This document shows, in pieces, positions 1 through 8,514 of a DNA stretch of 64,000 nt (its first letter is position 1; each line of letters begins with the position of its first letter). Source of the DNA: Azonexus hydrophilus DSM 23864 (GTDB lineage Bacteria; Pseudomonadota; Gammaproteobacteria; Burkholderiales; Rhodocyclaceae). Both the position numbers and the translations under genes were made by a program. The stretch lies in the NCBI RefSeq assembly GCF_000429605.1, contig NZ_AUCE01000018.1:1-64000 (forward strand), in the 5' to 3' direction. The notes beneath the pieces were generated by a model, which ran no database searches, was not told the DNA's origin, and saw only the letters and a list, made by a program, of their open reading frames with translations.

Positions 1-212
1 GGAAGGGGCCTAGAAGGCGCTGTAATGCCTTTGCCTACACGCACCTATGCCTGGAGAGGGTGGGCTCTTGTAGGGGCTTCCTGTGCTGTCAAGACTGGTG
101 GGGTAGGTGCTGCTGTGGTAGCCTGGATATAGGCAGTCGGTCACCCGGCTGTCACCCTGAGTCACCCGAAACCCAAAACTGGGGACCGGCGAAAGGGGCA
201 ACGCTTGAGGAC

Positions 213-245
213 TAGAAAAGAAAAGGCCTGATTTCTCGGGCCTTC
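213..245 (-). terminator. Rho-independent terminator after tRNA-Val
   Basis: On the minus strand, just downstream of the tRNA-Val gene, an AAGGCC / GGCCTT stem with a short loop is followed by a T-rich run (TTTTCTTTTC). This is the expected 3' end for the tRNA transcript. I see no supportable gene in the remaining 1-212. Confidence 0.65.
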
Positions 246-255
246 AGGTGCTCGA

Positions 256-330
256 TGGTGGGCGGTACTGGGTTCGAACCAGTGACCCCTGCCGTGTGAA
301 GGCAGTGCTCTACCACTGAGCTAACCGCCC
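256..330 (-). tRNA. tRNA-Val (anticodon CAC)
   Basis: The cloverleaf is complete on the minus strand. The acceptor stem is GGGCGGT paired with ACCGCCC, followed by ACCA. The anticodon stem CTGCC/GGCAG encloses the loop TTCACAC, giving anticodon CAC (valine). The T-arm carries GGTTCGAACC. The 3' CCA is encoded. A terminator hairpin follows it, and gltX diverges on the other side. Confidence 0.95.
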
Positions 331-428
331 ATCGAGGAAGGCGCGCATTTAACCATAACTCGCGCGACGGGTCAAACCTTGGTCGGCTAGAATACCGGAC
401 TTTGATCCAGACCGACGATTCGATTCCA

Positions 429-1823
429 ATGAAGCCTGTCCGCACCCGTTTTGCCCCCAGCCCCACCGGTTACCTGCACATCGGCGGCGCCCGCACTGCC
501 CTGTTCTCCTGGGCCTATGCGCGCCGCCACGGGGGCCAGTTCATCCTGCGCATCGAAGACACCGATGTCGCGCGCTCTACCCCGGAAGCCGTCCAGGCCA
601 TTCTCGACGGCATGGCCTGGCTGGAACTGACCCACGATGAAGGCCCCTTCTACCAGATGCAGCGCATGGACCGCTATCGCGAAGTGATCCAGCAGATGCT
701 GGCGGCCGGCACCGCCTACTATTGCTACACCAGCCGCGAGGAACTGGACGCCCTGCGCGCCGAGCAGGATGCGCGCAAGGAAAAGCCGCGCTACGACGGC
801 CGCTGGCGCCCCGAGGCGGGCAAGACCCTGCCGACGCCGCCGGCCGGCGTGCCGCCAGTGATCCGCTTCCGTAATCCCAAGGACGGCGTGGTCGCCTGGG
901 ACGATGCGGTCAAGGGACGCATCGAAATCGCCAACGCCGAACTCGACGACCTGATCATCGCCCGCGCCGACGGCACACCGACCTACAACTTCTGCGTCTG
1001 CGTCGACGACTGGGACATGGGCATCACCCACGTCATCCGCGGTGACGACCACGTCAACAACACCCCGCGCCAGATCAACATCCTGCAGGCGCTCGGCGCC
1101 GAAGTGCCGATCTACGGCCACCTGTCAATGATCCTCGGCGACGACGGCGCCAAGCTGTCCAAGCGCCACGGTGCCGTCTCAGTCATGCAGTACGACGAAG
1201 ACGGCTTCCTCAAGGAAGCCGTGATCAACTACCTGGCGCGCCTGGGCTGGTCGCACGGCGACGACGAAATCTTCACCCGCGAGCAGTTCGTCGAATGGTT
1301 CGACCTCGACCACATCACCGCCTCCGCCGCCCAGTTCAATACCGAAAAGCTGCTGTGGTTGAACCAGCACTACATGAAACAGCTCCCGGTCGCGGAACTG
1401 GCCGCACACATCAAGCGCCGGCTTGCCGCCCGCGGTATCGACAGCGATGCCGGCCCCTGCCTGGAGAAGGCCGTCGCCCTCTACGTCGACCGCTGCAACA
1501 CGCTCAACGTGCTGGCTGACGCAGTCGAGGTGTTCTACACCACGGTCACCCCGAGCGCGGAACTGCTCGCCCAGCACCTGACCGAGGAAACCCGGCCGGC
1601 GCTGGCCGATTTTTCTGCCGGGATCGCCGAAGTCGCCTGGGAGATCCCGGCGATTACCGCCCTGATCAAGGAAACCATTGCCCGCCACGGCCTCAAGATG
1701 CCGAAACTGGCGATGCCGCTGCGTGCCATCCTGGTCGGACAGACGCAAACGCCGTCGGTCGATGCAGTGATCGAGCTGATCGGTCGCGACCGTGTACTGG
1801 CTGCCCTGAAAAAATATCTCTAA
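429..1823 (+). CDS. gltX: Glutamyl-tRNA synthetase
   Basis: This class I aminoacyl-tRNA synthetase charges tRNA-Glu in the cytoplasm. The protein has about 464 residues, the normal length for bacterial GltX. The HIGH-type motif is HIGG at residues 17-20 and the KMSKS-type motif is KLSKR at about 242-246. The anticodon-binding helical domain occupies the C-terminus. I chose ATG 429 because it starts [20 protein letters not shown], as in the family; a TTG start at 402 would add nine non-conserved residues. No strong Shine-Dalgarno sequence is visible. The gene lies just upstream of a tRNA operon that includes its own substrate, tRNA-Glu. Confidence 0.97.
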   Translation: MKPVRTRFAPSPTGYLHIGGARTALFSWAYARRHGGQFILRIEDTDVARSTPEAVQAILDGMAWLELTHDEGPFYQMQRMDRYREVIQQMLAAGTAYYCYTSREELDALRAEQDARKEKPRYDGRWRPEAGKTLPTPPAGVPPVIRFRNPKDGVVAWDDAVKGRIEIANAELDDLIIARADGTPTYNFCVCVDDWDMGITHVIRGDDHVNNTPRQINILQALGAEVPIYGHLSMILGDDGAKLSKRHGAVSVMQYDEDGFLKEAVINYLARLGWSHGDDEIFTREQFVEWFDLDHITASAAQFNTEKLLWLNQHYMKQLPVAELAAHIKRRLAARGIDSDAGPCLEKAVALYVDRCNTLNVLADAVEVFYTTVTPSAELLAQHLTEETRPALADFSAGIAEVAWEIPAITALIKETIARHGLKMPKLAMPLRAILVGQTQTPSVDAVIELIGRDRVLAALKKYL

Positions 1824-1839
1824 AAATCGTGAAAGGCCC

Positions 1840-1868
1840 TTTACAAGGGGAAAGACGCTCCCTATAAT
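1840..1868 (+). promoter_or_regulatory. Promoter of the tRNA Ala-Glu-Asp operon
   Basis: A -35 box TTTACA (1840-1845), a 17-bp spacer and a perfect -10 box TATAAT (1863-1868) lie 18 bp before tRNA-Ala. The -10 is followed by a GC-rich discriminator (GCGGCC), typical of stringently controlled stable-RNA promoters. This should drive the three tRNA genes at 1886-2150. Confidence 0.85.
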
Positions 1869-1885
1869 GCGGCCTTCTTTCGAGC

Positions 1886-1961
<76 letters not shown>

Positions 1962-1984
1962 TAAAAGCTCGAAGGAAAGTCCGG

Positions 1985-2060
1985 GTCCCCATCGTCTAGA
2001 GGCCTAGGACACCGCCCTTTCACGGCGGTAACTGGGGTTCGAATCCCCATGGGGATGCCA
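1985..2060 (+). tRNA. tRNA-Glu (anticodon TTC)
   Basis: The acceptor stem is GTCCCCA paired with TGGGGAT, with a G1-U72 wobble, followed by GCCA. The anticodon loop CTTTCAC gives TTC. It differs from the second copy (57736-57811) in the anticodon stem (CCGCC/GGCGG here, CTACC/GGTAG there), in the T-stem and in the last acceptor pair. Confidence 0.95.
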
Positions 2061-2073
2061 AAGGTTTTGGTGC

Positions 2074-2150
2074 GGAGTGGTAGTTCAGTTGGTTAGAATA
2101 CCGGCCTGTCACGCCGGGGGTCGCGGGTTCGAGCCCCGTCCACTCCGCCA
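2074..2150 (+). tRNA. tRNA-Asp (anticodon GTC), island integration target
   Basis: The acceptor stem is GGAGTGG/CCACTCC and the anticodon loop CTGTCAC gives GTC; GCCA ends the gene. Its last 18 bases plus five downstream bases form attL. The island therefore supplies or rebuilds the 3' end of this gene, and it stays intact. It matches the copy at 57823-57899. Confidence 0.95.
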
Positions 2151-2155
2151 ATTTA
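2133..2155 (+). repeat. attL: attL, left attachment site of the genomic island
   Basis: This is the left copy of a 23-bp perfect direct repeat covering the T-arm and acceptor 3' end of tRNA-Asp (GCCCCGTCCACTCC... ending CCAATTTA). The right copy is at 57525-57547. Identity stops exactly after ATTTA. An integrase gene starts 39 bp away, as usual for tRNA-integrating elements. Confidence 0.93.
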
Positions 2156-2161
2156 TTCCCA

Positions 2162-2193
2162 AGTGGCTGATTATGTAGATATAATCAGCCACT
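2162..2193. promoter_or_regulatory. 13-bp perfect inverted repeat abutting the integrase start
   Basis: AGTGGCTGATTAT (2162-2174) and its exact reverse complement (2181-2193) are separated by six bases (GTAGAT) and end one base before the first ATG of int. It may terminate the tRNA transcript, hide the int ribosome site in a hairpin, or bind a regulator. There is no T-run after the stem, which argues against a simple terminator. Confidence 0.6.
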
Positions 2194-3861
2194 ATGGTGA
2201 GTAAGTTGGTACAAAAACAGGGTACAAAGCGCAGCCAGTCAGGACTGGACATGCCGCCTTACCTCACCCTCAAAAACAACACCTATTATTTCCGCCAAAG
2301 CATCCCGGCCGAGTTGCGTCCCCTCATCGGCAAACGGGAAATCAAAAAATCCCTAGGCCAGAGTTACCCTGCGGCTGTTCGCGAGTGCAAACGCTACGCT
2401 TTGCTCGCAGACAACCTCATCGCAGAAGCTCGCACTCGCCTCGATGCGATGCCTGTCGACCCCCTTTCCAGCCAAGGAATTCGTCGTACACACCTCGTTA
2501 CACTGAACGAGGTAACGCCGGAACTGGAAACACAACTGGGTAATCTGGTTCGTGCTTCACTGCTCGATACGGATCGGCGCAAGCGCATCGCCGGAATGAC
2601 CACCGAGGAATTCGAGGAATACGGCGAGCACATCGACCAGGCCATTACAGCCTTGCGCAAGCAACTAGCGATGGGATTGGTCGAGCCAATGCTTGAGAGC
2701 ACCCGCATTTTCCTGATCGGGCGTGGCTATGTACCCGAGTTCTCTGAAAGCGACTGGCGAAAGATCGCGTATGTCGCCACCCAAGCTAACCTGGAAGCCT
2801 ACGAAGGCATCAGAAAGCGCCATGAAGGCGCTATCGTTGGCGAAGACAAAGCCGAGATACTGCCCAGCCAATTTATCGCCCAGAACGCCAGCAAGGCTGT
2901 CGCCACCACCGATGACACCATCTCCTGGCAAATGCTTTACGACATATGGGACAAGGAATGCGAAAGGCGCGAAAACACCAGGGCTTCCTACCTTGCTGCC
3001 ATGAATCTGTTCTCTGCATTCTGTAGCAAGAACCCTACCGAAGTTACCCGCGAGGACGCCCTCGCCTTCCGCGATTTTCTGCGTGACGAAAAGAAGCTTG
3101 CCCCCGGCACCATCGCCAACAAACTGGGCTTTGTTGGCACCCTGTTCGCCACTGGACGCGACAGCCCAACCCTGGTCAAGCGACTTCCCGAGAATCCGTT
3201 TGCCGACATCAAGGTCAAGCGTGCCCAGCGTGGCACTGCAGGTGAGAAGCGACAGCCTTTCACCGATGCCGAGCTGAAGATGATTTTCAACAGCCCGATA
3301 TACACCGAACACAAGCGCCCGGCCGGCGGCGCTGGTGAAGCCTGTGCCTGGATTCCAGCCATCGCATATCTGACGGGAATGCGCCTCGAAGAAATTGCCA
3401 CGCTCACCAAAAAGCAGTTCCAGGTCGACGCCAAGGGCAACCACTACATTCACATCCTCGACGGCAAGAATGAGAACAGCGCTGATCGGGACGTTCCGAT
3501 CCACCCTGAACTGATCCGGGCCGGCTTATTGGAGTATGTGCGCAGTTGTCACGACCGCCTCTTTCCCAAGGTCAAATCCAAGGATGAGGTGCAGAGCGCA
3601 TCGTTCTCGAAATGGTGGGCGCGCCACCTCGACAGACTCGGGATATCCGCGAAATCCAAGGTATTTCACAGTTTCCGACACCTGTTCAAAGACCTGTGCC
3701 GGAACGCTCGGATCGAGGATGCCGTAATTGACCAGATTTGCGGCCACGAACCGGGGACGGTGGGCGGCAAGTATGGTGCCGGGCGGCGTGTTGATGTGCT
3801 AGCGGAAGAACTGCAACGTGTAATACCACCGGTATCACTGCCGAAGATAATGGTCAAATAG
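2194..3861 (+). CDS. int: Tyrosine recombinase/integrase of the island
   Basis: This is a site-specific recombinase expected to join attP with the tRNA-Asp attB. It has 555 residues. The N-terminus contains a DUF6538-like segment (PPYLTLKNNTYYFRQSIP), then a core-binding domain around 240-340. The catalytic domain has R397 (TGMRLEE), H492-x-x-R495 (HSFRH), H518 (GHE) and the nucleophile Y527 (GGKYGAG), so all key residues are present. ATG 2194 directly follows the inverted repeat and has no Shine-Dalgarno. An ATG at 2251, preceded by AGGA, is an equally good start (536 residues). Position and orientation next to attL fit an island integrase. Confidence 0.93.
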   Translation: MVSKLVQKQGTKRSQSGLDMPPYLTLKNNTYYFRQSIPAELRPLIGKREIKKSLGQSYPAAVRECKRYALLADNLIAEARTRLDAMPVDPLSSQGIRRTHLVTLNEVTPELETQLGNLVRASLLDTDRRKRIAGMTTEEFEEYGEHIDQAITALRKQLAMGLVEPMLESTRIFLIGRGYVPEFSESDWRKIAYVATQANLEAYEGIRKRHEGAIVGEDKAEILPSQFIAQNASKAVATTDDTISWQMLYDIWDKECERRENTRASYLAAMNLFSAFCSKNPTEVTREDALAFRDFLRDEKKLAPGTIANKLGFVGTLFATGRDSPTLVKRLPENPFADIKVKRAQRGTAGEKRQPFTDAELKMIFNSPIYTEHKRPAGGAGEACAWIPAIAYLTGMRLEEIATLTKKQFQVDAKGNHYIHILDGKNENSADRDVPIHPELIRAGLLEYVRSCHDRLFPKVKSKDEVQSASFSKWWARHLDRLGISAKSKVFHSFRHLFKDLCRNARIEDAVIDQICGHEPGTVGGKYGAGRRVDVLAEELQRVIPPVSLPKIMVK

Positions 3862-4027
3862 CGGCAACATTTTCTCGCCGGCTTCTTTAAAGCTATTACC
3901 GCTCATCGGCGAGGCTGTGTGGAAACGTTCGGAAATTTTGGCTGCTACAGGTTGGGGGCAGAAATTCTGCCGGCTAATTTCGGGTTTTCCGGTTGGCATT
4001 CCGAATAGGAAGGGCAAAAAGGCCTGG

Positions 4028-4275
4028 TTAGGCCTGCATGGCTGCCTTTAGATCTGCAATGCCGATGATTTTCATGACTCGTTTCAGATTGTAGGCAAGG
4101 ACATGCAGGCTCATTTCGGTACTGACCCGATCCAGGGTCCGGGTCAGGAAATGGGTGGCACCCATCCAATCCTTTAGCGTGCCGAATGGATGCTCAACAG
4201 TCTGTCGTCGCGTCCGCATGGCTTCGGGTTTCTTATCGAGGCGTTTCTGCATCGCTTCCAGGCTAGATTCATATT
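4028..4275 (-). pseudogene. IS1182 transposase, C-terminal part (split by Tn3)
   Basis: This is the C-terminal end of an IS1182-family transposase (…KRLDKKPEAMRTRRQTVEH…, HVLAYNLKRVMKIIG). It is in frame with the N-terminal part at 20917-22104. Removing the transposon and one ATATT copy gives …RGEYESSLEAMQKRLDKK… with no frame break. The Tn3 insertion is therefore the only lesion and the gene was intact before it. The stop codon lies at the left end, 117 bp from the IS terminus. Confidence 0.9.
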
Positions 4276-4313
4276 GGGTTCAACTCACGAAACGGAAAAA
4301 ATCGTACGCTAAG
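4276..4313 (+). repeat. IRL: Left 38-bp terminal inverted repeat of the Tn3 transposon
   Basis: It begins GGGTTCAACTCACGAAACGG and ends CGTACGCTAAG. It differs from the right repeat only at its fourth base (T, where the right end has G) and at the innermost base. The stop of tnpA lies 15 bp inside it. Confidence 0.95.
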
Positions 4314-4328
4314 ACATCGGCATTGCCG

Positions 4329-7298
4329 CTAAGCTTCGCCGGGCATCCGTAGCGGCCGGAACTGGCCCTGTCCGAGTTGCTTGTTTTGACGCCAGATGTA
4401 GTCACCGGTCAGGTTGATGTGCTCCCAGCCCAGCGGCGACAGATGCGGCAACAGCTTCTCGTCAATGCTCACACCGGAGTCGCGCAGCGCCTGGACCGCT
4501 CGTTCCAGATAGACCGTGTTCCACAGTACGATGGCAGTTACCACCAAGTTGAGACCGCTGGCGCGATAGCGCTGGTTCTCGAAGCTCCGGTCGCGGATCT
4601 CGCCGAGCCGGTTCAGGAACACGGCGCGGGCCAGTGAATTCTTGGCCTCGCCCTTGTTCAAGCCGATCTGCACACGGCGGCGCAGTTCGACGTTCTGCAT
4701 CCAGTCGAGCGCGAACAGCGTGCGCTCGATCCGTCCCAGTTCGCGCAGCGCCACCGCCAGGCCGTTCTGACGCGGGTAGCTACCGAGCTTGCGCAGCATC
4801 AGCGAGGCGGTGACGGTGCCCTGCTTGATCGACGCTGCCAGCCGGAGAATTTCGTCCCAATGTGCACGGATGTGCTTCACGTTGATGCTGCCGCCGATCA
4901 GGCCGGCCAGCGTTGGATACTGCTTCGCATCGCCGTGGACGTACAGGCGCTTGTCGGCCAGGTCGCGGATGCGCGGCGCAAAGCGGAACCCGAGCAGGTG
5001 CATCAACCCGAACACATGGTCGGTGAAGCCGGCTGTGTCGGTATAGTGCTCCTCGATCCGCAAGTCGGACTCGTGGTACAGCAGTCCATCCAGGACGTGG
5101 GTGGCGTCGCGCACGGTCGCGTTGATGACTTTGGTATGGAATGGCGCATATTGGTCGGAAATGTGGGTGTAGAACTGTACCCCCGGCTCTTGGCCATACT
5201 TCAGGTTCACTTGGCCGGCGAACTGGCCTCGGCCGCCGGCCTTGAAGTTCTGGCCGTCCGACGATGAGGTGGTGCCATCGCCCCAATAAGCAGCGAAGGG
5301 CTGGCGGAACTGCGCGTTGACCAACTCGGCCAGCCCAGCCGAGTAGGTTTCGTCGCGGATGTGCCACGCCTGCAACCAGGCCAGCTTGGCGTAGGTCGTG
5401 CCGGGGCAGGATTCCGCCATCTTGGAGAGGCCCAGGTTGATGGCGTCGGCCAGGATGGTGGTCAGCAGCAGATGCTGGTCTTCGGCCGCCGTACCGCTCT
5501 TGAGATGCTTGAAGTGCTGCGTGAAGCCGGTCCAGCTATCGACTTCCAGCAGCAACTCGGTGATCTTCAGGTGCGGCAACATGCCATACGCCTGCTGTAT
5601 CAGCGCCTCGGCCTCGTCGGGCACGCCGTTGTCCAGTGGCGTGATCTTGAGGCGGCCGGCGCTGGTGATCGCCGCGTCGGGCAGTTCGTTGGCGGCGGCG
5701 AGCCGTTCCACGGTGGCCAGCTCGCGTTCCAGCACAGCCAGCCGTGCCGCCAGGAAGCGTTCACAGTCGGTTTCGACCGCGAGGCCCAGCTCCTGCTGCT
5801 GGCGCTGCGCCGCGAAGCGGGGCGCTGGCAGCAGGTATTCCTCGAAATCCTTGAACTGGCGCGATCCCTGCACCCATATGTCACCCGAGCGTAGCGAGTT
5901 CTTTAGTTCCGACAACACGCATAGCTCGTAGAAACGCCGATCCAGGCCATCTTCCGTGCGCACCAGGTTTTCCCAGCGCTTGCGCACGAACGACGTGGGC
6001 GCGTCGTCCGGCACCTTGCGCGCCTGACGGTCGTTCATCCCTTTGAGCACTTCGACGCCGGCCAGCAGTTCGCGCGCTGCCGGCGCGGCCTTCACGGTCA
6101 ATGCTTCCAGCAGGGTCGGCGTGTAGCGCCGGAGCTGGGTGAAGCCGTCACCGACCAGGGACAGGAAATCGAAGTCTTCCGGCCGGGCCAGCGTTTCCGC
6201 TTCAGTGATGCTTTCGCTGAATACATTCCAGGGGATGATCGCCTCGATGGCGGCGAACGGGTCGTAGCCCGATTGCTTGGCTTCCAGCAGGGCGCGCCCG
6301 ATGCGCGAGTACAGCCGCACCTTGTCGTTGATCGCCTTGCCGGACTGCTGGAAGCGGTCGGCGTGGTTGCGCTTGGCTTTGCTGAATAGCGAGCCCATGA
6401 AACGGTCGTGCAGGTCGATGATTTCGTCGATCAGCGTAGCGCGGGTGTCAAGGATCACCGCGACCAAGGTTGCATGGCGACGGTTCAGCTCCAGGTCGCG
6501 CAGGTGCTGTGCCGTCATTTGTCCGCCTTCACGGGCGAGCTTCAGTAGGCGGTTCTGGTGAATGGCGTGTTCCAGGTCGCCCGGCAGCGCCAGGTCGCGG
6601 ATGGTTTTCAGCCGTTCCAGGTGGGCCAGCACATGCTTGGGCTTCGGCGGGCCGGGCGGCTGGCGTAGCCAGATCAGCCCGCTGCCCTTGGTGCCCTCGC
6701 GGATCGCCAGCAGGCCTTCGAGCAAGCGGCGGTGGAAATCACCAAGCGGCGCGGTGAGCGCTTCATAGACTTGGCGCGTGCCACGTGTCAGCGCCTCGCT
6801 GCACACGCGCTCGATGACATCGACGGTCGGAAGGATGATGCGTTGCTGCCGCAGCAACTCGACCAGCGCTTCGGCCAGCACGATACCCCGGTCGGTCTGC
6901 TGGGCCAGATCAGCGAGCAGGTGGACGAAGTGCCGATAGTCAGCGACAGCGAACGGCGTCAGCTTCAGCCACGCCTGCAACTCCAACAGATGCTCGCGCC
7001 GGGTTTCCGGCCGCTGCGCGTACTGCGGCCAGATGTCCGGCTCGATGCGCAACTGGCGGCCGACGATGTTCAGCAGGGAGGCGGGCGGCTCTGCATCAGT
7101 CGGCAGGGCAAAGCCGGGATAACGCAGGTAGCATAACTGCACCGCGAAGCCGAGTCGGTTGTGGCTGCCGCGCCGCTGGCGGATCACCGATAGGTCGGGT
7201 TCGGCAAAGGTGTAATGCTGAATGAGTTCGTCGTCGGTGGTCGGGAAGGCGAGCAGGCCGGTGCGCTCAGTTGGCGTCAGTAAATTGCGACGGGGCAT
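4329..7298 (-). CDS. tnpA: Tn3-family transposase TnpA
   Basis: This DDE transposase cuts and joins the 38-bp ends during replicative transposition. It has 989 residues, the full length for the family. The N-terminus [12 protein letters not shown]…, followed by the HYTF…DL..IRQRRG block, is characteristic of Tn3-group DNA-binding domains. The C-terminal half contains the conserved [11 protein letters not shown] block and the closing block [11 protein letters not shown]. It is transcribed with tnpR (2-bp gap, tnpR first). No frameshift is seen, so the transposon may still be active. Confidence 0.96.
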   Translation of the reverse strand: MPRRNLLTPTERTGLLAFPTTDDELIQHYTFAEPDLSVIRQRRGSHNRLGFAVQLCYLRYPGFALPTDAEPPASLLNIVGRQLRIEPDIWPQYAQRPETRREHLLELQAWLKLTPFAVADYRHFVHLLADLAQQTDRGIVLAEALVELLRQQRIILPTVDVIERVCSEALTRGTRQVYEALTAPLGDFHRRLLEGLLAIREGTKGSGLIWLRQPPGPPKPKHVLAHLERLKTIRDLALPGDLEHAIHQNRLLKLAREGGQMTAQHLRDLELNRRHATLVAVILDTRATLIDEIIDLHDRFMGSLFSKAKRNHADRFQQSGKAINDKVRLYSRIGRALLEAKQSGYDPFAAIEAIIPWNVFSESITEAETLARPEDFDFLSLVGDGFTQLRRYTPTLLEALTVKAAPAARELLAGVEVLKGMNDRQARKVPDDAPTSFVRKRWENLVRTEDGLDRRFYELCVLSELKNSLRSGDIWVQGSRQFKDFEEYLLPAPRFAAQRQQQELGLAVETDCERFLAARLAVLERELATVERLAAANELPDAAITSAGRLKITPLDNGVPDEAEALIQQAYGMLPHLKITELLLEVDSWTGFTQHFKHLKSGTAAEDQHLLLTTILADAINLGLSKMAESCPGTTYAKLAWLQAWHIRDETYSAGLAELVNAQFRQPFAAYWGDGTTSSSDGQNFKAGGRGQFAGQVNLKYGQEPGVQFYTHISDQYAPFHTKVINATVRDATHVLDGLLYHESDLRIEEHYTDTAGFTDHVFGLMHLLGFRFAPRIRDLADKRLYVHGDAKQYPTLAGLIGGSINVKHIRAHWDEILRLAASIKQGTVTASLMLRKLGSYPRQNGLAVALRELGRIERTLFALDWMQNVELRRRVQIGLNKGEAKNSLARAVFLNRLGEIRDRSFENQRYRASGLNLVVTAIVLWNTVYLERAVQALRDSGVSIDEKLLPHLSPLGWEHINLTGDYIWRQNKQLGQGQFRPLRMPGEA

Positions 7299-7300
7299 GG

Positions 7301-7861
7301 TCAGTCATCCGTTCTCAGATACTGGTACAGGGTTTCGCGGCTGATGCCGAACTCGCGGGCAAGTTGTGCCTTCTTTTCGCCGGCCGCAGCGCGACGCCGC
7401 AACTCAGCCACCCGCTCCGGCGCGAGCGCCTTCTTGCGGCCCCGATAGGCCCCGCGCTGCTTGGCGAGCGCGATGCCCTCGCGCTGCCGCTCGCGGATCA
7501 GGGCGCGCTCGAACTCGGCGAATGCGCCCATCACCGAGAGCATCAGGTTTGCCATCGGCGAGTCCTCGCCGGTGAAGGTCAAGTGTTCTTTGACGAACTC
7601 GATGCGCACGCCGCGTTGCGTGAGGCCCTGCACCAAGCGGCGCAGATCGTCCAGGTTGCGGGCCAGGCGGTCCATGCTGTGCACCACCACCGTGTCACCC
7701 TCGCGCACGAACCCGAGCAGCGCGTCGAGCTGCGGACGCTGCGTGTCCTTGCCCGACGCCTTGTCGGTGAACACCTTGTCCACCTGGACCTGTTCCAGTT
7801 GCCGTTCCGGGTTCTGGTCGAAGCTGCTGACGCGGACGTAGCCGATGCGATGCCCCTGCAA
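7301..7861 (-). CDS. tnpR: Tn3-family serine resolvase TnpR
   Basis: This site-specific recombinase resolves the cointegrates made by TnpA and usually represses tnpA/tnpR. It has 186 residues. The N-terminal catalytic domain starts (M)[12 protein letters not shown], with the active serine at about residue 12; DRLARNLDD and [11 protein letters not shown] follow. The C-terminal helix-turn-helix contains [16 protein letters not shown] chose the TTG at 7861 because GGAGG lies four bases upstream and the protein then starts as the family does. A longer reading from 7921 adds 20 unrelated residues. Confidence 0.94.
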   Translation of the reverse strand: MQGHRIGYVRVSSFDQNPERQLEQVQVDKVFTDKASGKDTQRPQLDALLGFVREGDTVVVHSMDRLARNLDDLRRLVQGLTQRGVRIEFVKEHLTFTGEDSPMANLMLSVMGAFAEFERALIRERQREGIALAKQRGAYRGRKKALAPERVAELRRRAAAGEKKAQLAREFGISRETLYQYLRTDD

Positions 7862-8003
7862 GATGCCTCCCGAGCTGAAAGTGTCAGGCAGAAATCTATG
7901 GCCTTGTGCGGCATACGTCAAGAAATTGCAATCGCGGCTCTATTCTGACGCTTCCAGATGGCTTAGCCTGACATCCGGTTAGGGTGTAGCTCAAAATGAC
8001 ACC
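7862..8003. promoter_or_regulatory. res: Putative res site and tnp promoter region
   Basis: This lies between tnpR and the cargo, where Tn21-type elements keep the resolution site. TGTCAGG- and TGACGC-like half-sites recur in both orientations (near 7881, 7945 and 7968), as expected for resolvase subsites. Exact subsites I-III cannot be assigned by eye. Confidence 0.55.
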
Positions 8004-8030
8004 ATGAGGCCACACAACGAAAATCCGCTA

Positions 8031-8092
8031 TTCGGGAAGCACGAACCAAAACCATGGGCTTGTCGCCTTTTTGGCTTTTTATGCTTCCCGAA
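8031..8092 (-). terminator. Hairpin downstream of the czc operon
   Basis: The 11-bp inverted repeat TTCGGGAAGCA / TGCTTCCCGAA (8031-8041 and 8082-8092) lies just past the last gene of the minus-strand czc operon. The 40-base loop includes T-rich stretches. A terminator or 3'-end-protecting hairpin is plausible. The long loop keeps confidence low. Confidence 0.4.
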
Positions 8093-8105
8093 ACAGGCTC
8101 GCCTT

Positions 8106-8489
8106 CTACTTCAACACGAAGCGAACCGTTGCCGGGGCTTTGCCCGGGACGGATACGAAGGCCACAATCTTGCTGTTGGCAAGTTTGAAACTGCCTGTGG
8201 CCTCCAGTTGCTGACCAGCCGGTTTCAACTCGACTTCCTGCTTGTCGGCGCCGACGAGGATGGTCAGTTTGGCGTTGGTCTTTGAAACATCCACTGGCTT
8301 GCCATGATCGCGCAAATACAACTGAATCAAATCCGGCTTGGCAACCAGTTCGTAATCCATATCCTTGACCTCACTGACCACGCCACCGTGGAGCGGCTTG
8401 TGTTCGTGATCGTGCTCGTGGCCACCAGCGGCGAAGGCAAGGCCGGATATGGAGAAGGCAAAAGCGGCGAGAAGATGAATCGGTTTCAT
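8106..8489 (-). CDS. Small periplasmic metal-resistance protein, His-rich
   Basis: This 127-residue protein has a signal peptide (MKPIHLLAAFAFSISGLAFA) followed at once by a His/Asp cluster GGHEHDHEHKPLHGG that could bind Zn, Co or Cd. The rest is a small beta-rich domain ending in TVRFVLK. It is the last gene of the czc operon, 25 bp after czcA. I chose ATG 8489 because AGGAAA precedes it; the upstream ATG adds a cytosolic-looking extension. Its His-rich start resembles the 12666-13226 gene. I infer a periplasmic metal carrier or chaperone for the efflux pump; no specific family is assigned. Confidence 0.82.
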   Translation of the reverse strand: MKPIHLLAAFAFSISGLAFAAGGHEHDHEHKPLHGGVVSEVKDMDYELVAKPDLIQLYLRDHGKPVDVSKTNAKLTILVGADKQEVELKPAGQQLEATGSFKLANSKIVAFVSVPGKAPATVRFVLK

Positions 8490-8514
8490 GAGATTTCCTT
8501 TCGTTGAGTAATAA

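Noticed and set aside
387..1121. Minus-strand frame across gltX
   Set aside because: It is antisense to an essential, well-conserved gene, with no motif of its own.
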